Below are positions 14,212-19,279 of a DNA stretch of 19,279 bases, one piece after another. Below the pieces are notes generated by a model. That model was not told where the DNA came from, searched no databases, and worked only from the letters and a program-made list of their open reading frames with translations. This stretch comes from Planctomycetota bacterium (GTDB taxonomy: Bacteria > Planctomycetota > MHYJ01 > JACPRB01), in contig JACQFK010000143.1 in NCBI GenBank assembly GCA_016200125.1, positions 2,638-21,916 of the forward strand. The letters are read 5' to 3'. Numbering within the stretch: the first letter of the stretch is position 1; each line of letters begins with the position of its first letter. Position numbers and translations under genes: made by a program.

Positions 14212-14997
14212 CTATTTCTTTTCCTGCCCGATGAGCTGCTCCTGGTAGGGCTCCTTGTCGTTGTACTCGGAGTGGGCGGTCCAGCAGCCCCAGCCGATCG
14301 ACCCCTTGGCGACCCGGTCGGGGGTGAGGACGAACTCCGCGAAGTTCGACTGGCGGCCCGTGAGGTCCCACTCGTACTTCAGCTGCGCGTCCTTGTACTT
14401 GTGGACGAGGCAGTCGGCGTGGACGAAGCGGTCGCCGAAGGCGTCCATGATCCCCGTGCTCACGACGGGCGCCGTGTGTCCGGGGTTCACGTGGGCCTGC
14501 ACCTTGAGGTCGAGGATCCCCGGCATGTGAGCCTCGTACTGCGTCTTGTCGGCGGAGACGGCGTAGCTCATCGGGACCTTCTTCATGCCCTTGAATTCGC
14601 CGGCCAGGTGCTTCGCCTTGGGCCCCCAGGCCTTCAGGTCGCCGCCCATCATGTCGCCGAGCGCCTTCTCCTGCTCGGGCGTGGCCTTGTCGTCGAGGTA
14701 GACGACGACCCAGTTGGCGTCCGTCTTCTCGCCGAAGCCGCGGCCGACGACGATCCAGGTGACGCCGTCCATGTTGACGGGGCCGATGTGGCCCTTGTCG
14801 ATGTGGACCGCGTCGGTGTGGTCGCAGCCGTGGCACTGCATGGGCTTCTTGTTGAGGCGGCAGGGGCAGGGCGCGCCGCAGCAGCAGCCGATGATGCGCG
14901 AGCCCTTCAGCTCGAACGCCGGGTCGCCTCCCTTCGCGGTCTTCGTCTCCGCCGCGCATCCGGCGGCCAGGATCAGGAGCGCCAAGAGTTTCTTCAT
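14212..14997 (-). CDS. DUF1326-domain lipoprotein with a Cys-rich motif, 261 aa
   Basis: GGGAGGA lies just before the ATG at 14997. The signal MKKLLALLILAAGC has a lipobox with Cys14, so the protein is lipid-anchored, whereas many DUF1326 members are cytoplasmic. The mature part starts FELKGSRIIGCCCGAPCPCR, followed by CHGCDH, the cysteine cluster typical of this family; eight Cys plus several His within about 30 residues suggest metal or redox binding. The conserved HIDKGHIGPVNMDGVTWIVVG segment follows. A second half (about 135-250) has aromatic strands and three more Cys/His sites (HADCLVHKY, GWGCWTAH). The function of DUF1326 is not known. It is divergent from a TetR regulator with a palindrome between them and is probably its target. 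Confidence 0.85.
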   Translation of the reverse strand: MKKLLALLILAAGCAAETKTAKGGDPAFELKGSRIIGCCCGAPCPCRLNKKPMQCHGCDHTDAVHIDKGHIGPVNMDGVTWIVVGRGFGEKTDANWVVVYLDDKATPEQEKALGDMMGGDLKAWGPKAKHLAGEFKGMKKVPMSYAVSADKTQYEAHMPGILDLKVQAHVNPGHTAPVVSTGIMDAFGDRFVHADCLVHKYKDAQLKYEWDLTGRQSNFAEFVLTPDRVAKGSIGWGCWTAHSEYNDKEPYQEQLIGQEKK

Positions 14998-15027
14998 GAG
15001 TCCTCCCTTCAGTAGATCAGGCCTGCA

Positions 15028-15056
15028 ACCCTACCTACTAGTCAGTAGGTAGGCAA
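15028..15056 (-). promoter_or_regulatory. Putative DUF1326 promoter with the TetR operator in its spacer
   Basis: On the minus strand TTGCCT (15056-15051) and TAGGGT (15033-15028) are 17 nt apart. The palindrome at 15030-15053 covers the spacer and both box edges, so a bound repressor would block RNA polymerase. The -10 match is only 3/6, so the box assignment is tentative. Confidence 0.4.
15030..15053. promoter_or_regulatory. Perfect palindromic operator for the TetR regulator
   Basis: CCTACCTACT (15030-15039) and AGTAGGTAGG (15044-15053) are exact inverted copies around a 4-nt centre AGTC. Each arm carries an internal CTAC repeat, and an ACTAGT palindrome spans the centre. It lies midway in the 102-nt spacer between the DUF1326 and tetR-family genes, the usual site for an autoregulated TetR repressor. 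Confidence 0.8.
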
Positions 15057-15087
15057 GGATTTTCGTGCCTCCCGGCGCAGAAGATTG

Positions 15088-15093
15088 TAGAGT
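15088..15093 (+). promoter_or_regulatory. Possible -10 box for a leaderless TetR transcript
   Basis: TAGAGT is followed by 6 nt (AGGGGC) and the ATG at 15100. The only Shine-Dalgarno-like sequence (AGGGG) lies 1 nt from the ATG, too close to work well. The -35 region is not recognisable. Confidence 0.3.
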
Positions 15094-15099
15094 AGGGGC

Positions 15100-15687
15100 A
15101 TGAAGGCCGAGTCGTCCGCCGCCACGGCGAGCCGCATCCTCGACATCGCCGAGCGTCTCGTCCAGACGCGGGGCTACAACGGCTTCAGCTACGCCGACAT
15201 CTCCTCGGAGCTGCGCCTCAGGAACGCGTCGGTGCACTATCATTTCCCGTTGAAGAGCGACCTGGGGAGGCGGCTGGTCGCCCGCTACCGCGAGAACTTC
15301 ATGGCCGCGCTCGCGGCCCTCGAGCGGGAGTCGGGCGACGCGCGGCGGCGGCTCCGGCGCTACGCGTCCCTCTGGGCCCGGGTCCTCCGGGACCGCGACC
15401 GCATGTGCCTCTGCGGCATGATGGCGGCGGACATCGCCACCCTGCCCCGGGCGGTGAGGGCGGAGATCCGGCGCTTCTTCGAGGAGAACGAGGCCTGGCT
15501 GGTCCGGGTGCTGAGCGAGGGGCGCAAGGCGAAGTCGCTCCGGCTGGCGGGCACGCCGGCGGTCGAGGCCCGCCTGCTCACGATGGGTCTCGAGGGCGCC
15601 ATGCTCGTCGCCCGCAGCTACGGCGAGCCCCGCCGCTTCGAGGAGATCGCGGACCGCCTTCTCGAAGGACTCGGCATCAGGTCCTGA
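15100..15687 (+). CDS. TetR/AcrR-family transcriptional regulator, 195 aa
   Basis: Residues 9-56 hold the TetR DNA-binding domain: RILDIAERLVQTRGYNGFSYADI with the recognition helix in NASVHYHFPLKSDL (given as landmarks). The C-terminal ligand domain contains MCLCGMMAADIATLP with Cys103 and Cys105, a motif common in TetR proteins that respond to small or reactive organic compounds; whether the cysteines sense anything is inference. It is transcribed away from the DUF1326 gene with a perfect palindrome between, so it most likely represses that gene and itself. It could also act on the neighbouring flavoprotein cassette if further operators exist, but I saw no second copy of the palindrome. It ends 7 nt from the end of the convergent hydrolase. 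Confidence 0.9.
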   Translation: MKAESSAATASRILDIAERLVQTRGYNGFSYADISSELRLRNASVHYHFPLKSDLGRRLVARYRENFMAALAALERESGDARRRLRRYASLWARVLRDRDRMCLCGMMAADIATLPRAVRAEIRRFFEENEAWLVRVLSEGRKAKSLRLAGTPAVEARLLTMGLEGAMLVARSYGEPRRFEEIADRLLEGLGIRS

Positions 15688-15693
15688 CCCGGA

Positions 15694-16761
15694 CTACTTC
15701 AGGCTCTTCTCCATCCACTCCAGCATCTCCTTCCACATCTCCGGGGTGTAGACGTGGCCGACGCCGGGGTAGAGGACGCCCTTGAACGAGTCCGGCCTGC
15801 CGTACAGACGGTAGACCTCAGCGCAGAAGTCGTTGATCTTCTTCACGCCCGGCGCGGGCGAGCCGCCGTCGTCGGCGCCCGACAGCGTCAGGAAGGGACG
15901 CGGCGCGATCAGGCTCGTCACCGCCTCGGTGTCGAAATGCTTCAGCATCCCCGGCACGAAATAGTAGATGCCGTGCTCCCGCAGGCCGCCGGAGCGGAAG
16001 AGATCCTCGTAGCGCGTGAGGCAGCAGACGCCCACGGCCGCCGCCACCCGGTCGTCGAGCGCTGCCAGCCACCAGGTCCGCGTGCTTCCCATGCTGATCC
16101 CCGTCGCGCCGATCCGCTTCGGGTCGACCTCCGGCCGCGCGCTCAGGACGTCGAGCGCGATCCGGTCGTCGCGGACCATCATCCCCCAGAGGCTGCGGCC
16201 CATCCACAGGAAGGCCTTCGAGAGGCTCATCTCCTCCTGTCCGCCCTTCTGCTTGGGGCCGTCGGGGCCGAGCCCCGAGCGCTCGCCGAAGCCGTAGGCG
16301 TCGGGGGCGAGCACGACGAAGCCGCGCTTCACCAGCGCCTCGCCCCGCTTGCCGTTCCGGTCCGGGGCCTCCAGCCAGATCTCCTCCTTGCCGAGGGTGT
16401 ACTGCCCGGCGTGCCAGTGACAATAGAGGATGCCGGGGAAGGGTCCGGCCCCCTTGGGGACCAGGAGCCAGGCCGGGATCTGCGCCCCGGCGCCGTTGTC
16501 GATCGAGAGCTTGTCGAGGCGGTAGCCGTCCCGCTCCTCCTGTTTCAGGACCTTGATCGCGGGCGTCGCGGGCCGCGGAGGGAGGTCGCCGAGGAGCTTC
16601 CCGAGGGTCGCCCGCGTCTCCTCCCGCCGCGCCTTCCATTCGTCCAGGCTCTTCGGAACGGCGTAGACGGGCGACTTCACCTCGGGGAAGGCGGGGCGGC
16701 CGGGATCGTTGTCCTGCATGACCGGCACCCCCAGCAAGATGAACAGCGCGGCGGAAATCAT
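15694..16761 (-). CDS. Secreted alpha/beta-hydrolase (acetyl-esterase/dienelactone-hydrolase-like), 355 aa
   Basis: AGGGAGA precedes the ATG at 16761, and residues 1-16 form a short signal peptide (MISAALFILLGVPVMQ). The alpha/beta-hydrolase triad is visible: Ser223 in the elbow GISMGS, Asp297 or Asp298 in LSGADDGG, and His336 in GVGHVYTP. The oxyanion region is LYCHWHAGQY (113-122), and EALVKRGFVVLAPDAYGFGERSG matches the acetyl-xylan-esterase/Abhydrolase_7 type. The likely role is hydrolysis of an ester, such as a deacetylated polysaccharide, outside the cytoplasm; the substrate is not determined. It is divergent from the HEAT-VWA gene across only 47 nt, so the two may share a control region. 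Confidence 0.86.
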   Translation of the reverse strand: MISAALFILLGVPVMQDNDPGRPAFPEVKSPVYAVPKSLDEWKARREETRATLGKLLGDLPPRPATPAIKVLKQEERDGYRLDKLSIDNGAGAQIPAWLLVPKGAGPFPGILYCHWHAGQYTLGKEEIWLEAPDRNGKRGEALVKRGFVVLAPDAYGFGERSGLGPDGPKQKGGQEEMSLSKAFLWMGRSLWGMMVRDDRIALDVLSARPEVDPKRIGATGISMGSTRTWWLAALDDRVAAAVGVCCLTRYEDLFRSGGLREHGIYYFVPGMLKHFDTEAVTSLIAPRPFLTLSGADDGGSPAPGVKKINDFCAEVYRLYGRPDSFKGVLYPGVGHVYTPEMWKEMLEWMEKSLK

Positions 16762-16808
16762 GATCGTTTCTCCCTTTACACCTACACCGACCGGGGCGTC
16801 CTATAGGC

Positions 16809-18194
16809 ATGGGGACGCTCACGGCTGCGGTCATCCTCTTCCTTCAATCCGATCCCCGCGACCGCCTGCTCGAAGCCATCCGGGAGACCAGGGTCGAGGA
16901 AACCCAGAAGGCCCTCGCCGACCTCGCCTTGGGCGACGGCGCCCGCGCGGCCCGCGCGGTCCTGGTCGCCCTGCCGCGGGCGCGCGAACGGCTCAACGTC
17001 CTCATCGCGGTCACCCAGCGGGCGCGCGAGAACTACGTCTCCACCGACACCTCCTTCGGCTTCAACATCAACGAGGAGGTCCTGAAGCAGCGGGCCCTTG
17101 AGAAGGCGGCGGCGCGCATCAAGGAGACCGCGCAGCGGGCCCTGGACGGCGAGAAGGTCTACCAGTCGATCCTCGACATCTTCGGGTTCCTGAAGCCCGA
17201 GGCGATCCCCGTGCTGGCGGCCGAAGCGGACCGCACCGCGCTCTGGCCCCTCAAGTGCGAGATCCTCGAAGGCCTGGGCGCGCTGGGCGCCAGGACCGAG
17301 CTCGCCGTGGCGATTGACCGCGAAAGCTCGCCGGCCGCCCTTGCCACGGCGCTGGGGGCGCAACCCACCGAGCGGGGCCTGAAGTACCTCAGCCACCCGC
17401 AGTGGCAGGTGCGGCACGCGGCGCTCGACGCGCTCCGCCGCTCCCGAGAGGCGGTGGGCCCGATCGTGGAGTCGATGGCGCAGAACGACCTCCGCTTCCG
17501 GAAGGCTGCGGCCGCCGCCATCGCGCGGATCACGGACACCGAGCTGCCGCCCCATCCGGAGCTCTGGCGCGACTGGTGGAAGGCGAACCAGGCGGACTTC
17601 GAGTCGGGCCTCTACTCCCCGAGGGCCGCGCGCCGGCCGGAGGGCCCGGGCCGGACCTACGCGTTCTACGACGTCCCGGTCCACTCGTCCCGCGTCTGCT
17701 TCGTCATCGACCGCTCGCGGAGCATGCGGGAGCAGGACCGCTTCGACAGCGCCCGGCACGAGCTCAAGCGCCTGCTGGAATCGATGCCCGACGGCTCGCT
17801 CGTCAACGTCGTCTTCTTCGGCTGGACCCAGAACTGCTTCGCGAAGATGCCCCGGACCCTGGACGCGCCGTCGCGCCGCGAGCTGGAAGTCTTCATCGAC
17901 CGCTGCGGGCTGGAGTCCGGCACCGACCTCTACGGCGCGCTCGAGAAGGCGCTCACGATGGTCGGCAACCCCGACACCGGCCGGCTCCACGAGGACGGTG
18001 TCGACACGATCGTCGTCCTCTCGGACGGCCAGGCCACGGTGGGGCGCATCATCGACGACGACCTCCTCGCCTGGGTGGTCAGCCGCCGGGCGCGCTACCT
18101 GCGGCCGGTCTTCAACACGATCAGCCTCTCGAGCGACTCCAAGTCGCTCAAGCTGCTCGCCGAACGAACGGGGGGCGAGTACCGCGCGAAGTAG
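16809..18194 (+). CDS. HEAT-repeat plus von Willebrand factor A (VWA) protein, 461 aa
   Basis: A short hydrophobic start (MGTLTAAVILFLQS) may be a signal peptide or weak anchor. Residues 15-245 are helical HEAT-like repeats (WQVRHAALDALRRSREA, LRFRKAAAAAIARI), ending with a WRDWWKANQADF motif (253-264) that often joins HEAT and VWA domains. Residues 293-461 form a VWA domain with a complete metal-binding MIDAS: DRSRS (Asp301, Ser303, Ser305), Thr372 in ESGTDLYGA and Asp406 in VLSDGQAT. Such proteins bind partners through a Mg2+/Mn2+ site; no partner is known. The start has no clear Shine-Dalgarno. It precedes a beta-propeller gene by 19 nt on the same strand. Confidence 0.82.
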   Translation: MGTLTAAVILFLQSDPRDRLLEAIRETRVEETQKALADLALGDGARAARAVLVALPRARERLNVLIAVTQRARENYVSTDTSFGFNINEEVLKQRALEKAAARIKETAQRALDGEKVYQSILDIFGFLKPEAIPVLAAEADRTALWPLKCEILEGLGALGARTELAVAIDRESSPAALATALGAQPTERGLKYLSHPQWQVRHAALDALRRSREAVGPIVESMAQNDLRFRKAAAAAIARITDTELPPHPELWRDWWKANQADFESGLYSPRAARRPEGPGRTYAFYDVPVHSSRVCFVIDRSRSMREQDRFDSARHELKRLLESMPDGSLVNVVFFGWTQNCFAKMPRTLDAPSRRELEVFIDRCGLESGTDLYGALEKALTMVGNPDTGRLHEDGVDTIVVLSDGQATVGRIIDDDLLAWVVSRRARYLRPVFNTISLSSDSKSLKLLAERTGGEYRAK

Positions 18195-18213
18195 CGCCAG
18201 CGTACTATAACCA

Positions 18214-19279
18214 GTGCGACTCCGGATCTACCTCGGGATGCTCCTGGCGGCGTTCGCCCTGGTCGGCCTCTCGGCCCTCGGCGAATCCCGGGTCCAAGTC
18301 CAGGCCGCCCCCCGGGCCTGGCGCGCGGTCGGCGCCCTCCAGCCGCGCCTCTCGCCCGACGGAGAGACGATCGCCTTCGCCTTCCAGGGGGCGATCTGGC
18401 GGATGCCCCGCACGGGCGGCGTCATGCGCCGCCTGACCACGGACCCGGCCTGGGACGCCTCGCCCGCCTGGTCGCCGGACGGGAAAAAGATCGCCTTCGT
18501 TTCGGCCGGGATCCTTCAGGTCATCGACGCGGAGAGCGGAGCCGTCTCGCCGCCCGCGGCGCGCGTCGCGGTGCGCGGGCCGCTCTTCTATCATCCCGAC
18601 GGAAAGCGATTGCTCGCGAACGCCCGCGCGGGCAACGCGTTCGAACTCTCTTGGATCGATCTCGCGAGCGGCGCGCTGAGCTCCGCCCTCGAGCCCCGCG
18701 GCGAGGCTCGGGTCTTCGCGCTCTCGCCCGACGGCGCCTCGATCGCGACCGCCCTCTCGATGGATGTGGCGGGCGAGCAGGGCGGCTTCAACGGGCCGCA
18801 GATGGACGTCTGGATCGTCGCGGGCGGCGAGCGGAGGAAGCTCACGCGCTTCGCGTCGCGCCTCTTCGACCTCGCCTGGAACGGCGGCTCGCTGATCGGG
18901 GTCTCGGACCTCGGCGGCGCCCACAACGATCTCTGGGAGATCCCCCTCGAGGCGCCCGAGAAGGCGCGGAAGCTGACGGCCGGCCAGGCCGACGAGGACG
19001 CGCCCTCCGCCGCCGGCTCCTGGCTCGTCTACACGGACAATCGCGAAGGGGCGACGGCGCTCATCGCGCGTGATCTTTCGAAGGGCGACGAGAGGACCGC
19101 GATCGTCACGGGACTGGACTTCGGGAAGCCCACCGGGCTCCTTTCCCTCGAATTCGTGGAGAAGGGGAGCGGCCGGCCGCTCGCGGTGCGCGTCGCAATC
19201 CAGGAGGAGGGCGGAAAGCCGGCCGCGACTCCGGGCGCGCTCTACCCGCTCCACGACGGCCTGATGGATTTCTCTGCCG
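18214..19279 (+). CDS. Beta-propeller (TolB/PD40-type) secreted protein, 3' end outside the window
   Basis: An open frame runs from GTG 18214 to the right edge (355 codons and still open). The GTG start gives MRLRIYLGMLLAAFALVGLSALGES, a signal peptide with a basic start; the ATG at 18238 would keep only the hydrophobic part. Neither has a strong Shine-Dalgarno; a TATAAC box at 18206-18211 lies just before it. PD40/TolB blades are clear: PRLSPDGETIAFAFQG, ASPAWSPDGKKIAFVS, VFALSPDGASIATAL, LFDLAWNGGSLIGVSD. The C-terminal part is missing, so it could be a tricorn- or S9-type peptidase, an amidohydrolase fused to a propeller, or a plain propeller. It follows the HEAT-VWA gene by 19 nt and is probably co-transcribed. 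Confidence 0.75.
   Translation, partial: MRLRIYLGMLLAAFALVGLSALGESRVQVQAAPRAWRAVGALQPRLSPDGETIAFAFQGAIWRMPRTGGVMRRLTTDPAWDASPAWSPDGKKIAFVSAGILQVIDAESGAVSPPAARVAVRGPLFYHPDGKRLLANARAGNAFELSWIDLASGALSSALEPRGEARVFALSPDGASIATALSMDVAGEQGGFNGPQMDVWIVAGGERRKLTRFASRLFDLAWNGGSLIGVSDLGGAHNDLWEIPLEAPEKARKLTAGQADEDAPSAAGSWLVYTDNREGATALIARDLSKGDERTAIVTGLDFGKPTGLLSLEFVEKGSGRPLAVRVAIQEEGGKPAATPGALYPLHDGLMDFSA

Noticed and set aside
18205..19254. A 349-codon leftward frame at the right end
   Set aside because: The rightward frame from 18214 carries repeated SPDG propeller motifs and a signal peptide; the leftward one is Arg/Glu-rich shadow.
1..19279. tRNA, rRNA, CRISPR arrays, insertion sequences, phage genes
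   Set aside because: I saw no transposase, integrase, repeat-spacer array or RNA gene signature on reading both strands; a covariance-model search was not possible here.

Overview
The window is very GC-rich, densely coded bacterial DNA with genes on both strands and no tRNA, rRNA, CRISPR array, integrase or transposase that I can see. The envelope proteins are Gram-negative in type: several lipoboxes, two Tat signals, and a beta-barrel protein ending in Phe. The left-edge DUF1501 protein has the opening (CDGVSRRSFLRIGG) that is especially common in Planctomycetota and also found in related heterotrophs. I lean towards a Planctomycetota-like uncultured bacterium, but the sequence alone does not settle the phylum.

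Layout. (1) 1-1954, rightward: a 5'-cut DUF1501 protein and a small secreted protein of unknown function. (2) 2041-3136, leftward: a broken locus in which an alpha/beta-hydrolase fragment with a Ser nucleophile runs out of frame into HEAT repeats. (3) 3159-6701, rightward: a lipoprotein of the sorbosone/glucose dehydrogenase family, a secreted cupredoxin-like protein with a full type-1 copper ligand set, a 118-bp structured inverted-repeat element, and a Tat-exported sulfite-oxidase-type molybdoenzyme. Together they look like a periplasmic oxidation and electron-transfer group. (4) 9773-6688, leftward: a transglutaminase-like lipoprotein, an outer-membrane porin and a membrane-anchored helical protein. 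(5) 9977-10537, rightward: an unrecognised small protein, meeting thioredoxin tail to tail. (6) 14085-10518, leftward: an acyl-CoA-dehydrogenase-fold flavoprotein, a PhnD-like binding protein without a signal peptide, a TusA-like/diiron ferritin-like fusion, then thioredoxin. (7) 14212-15687: a DUF1326 lipoprotein and a TetR regulator, divergent around a perfect 10-bp-arm palindrome, with a good terminator after the DUF1326 gene. (8) 15694-19279: a secreted alpha/beta-hydrolase, divergent from a HEAT-VWA protein and a 3'-cut beta-propeller protein.

The best candidate for an undescribed system is block 6. Three tightly packed genes (gaps of 9 and 1 nt) each depart from their family: the flavoprotein lacks the usual catalytic Glu, the binding protein has no export signal, and the TusA-like domain lacks the sulfur-carrying Cys but is fused to a double (D/E)ExxH diiron domain. 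This suggests a cytoplasmic, oxygen-using flavin plus diiron pathway on a small anionic or sulfur/phosphorus compound; the substrate is unknown. The DUF1326/TetR palindrome and the broken hydrolase-HEAT locus are the next most useful observations.
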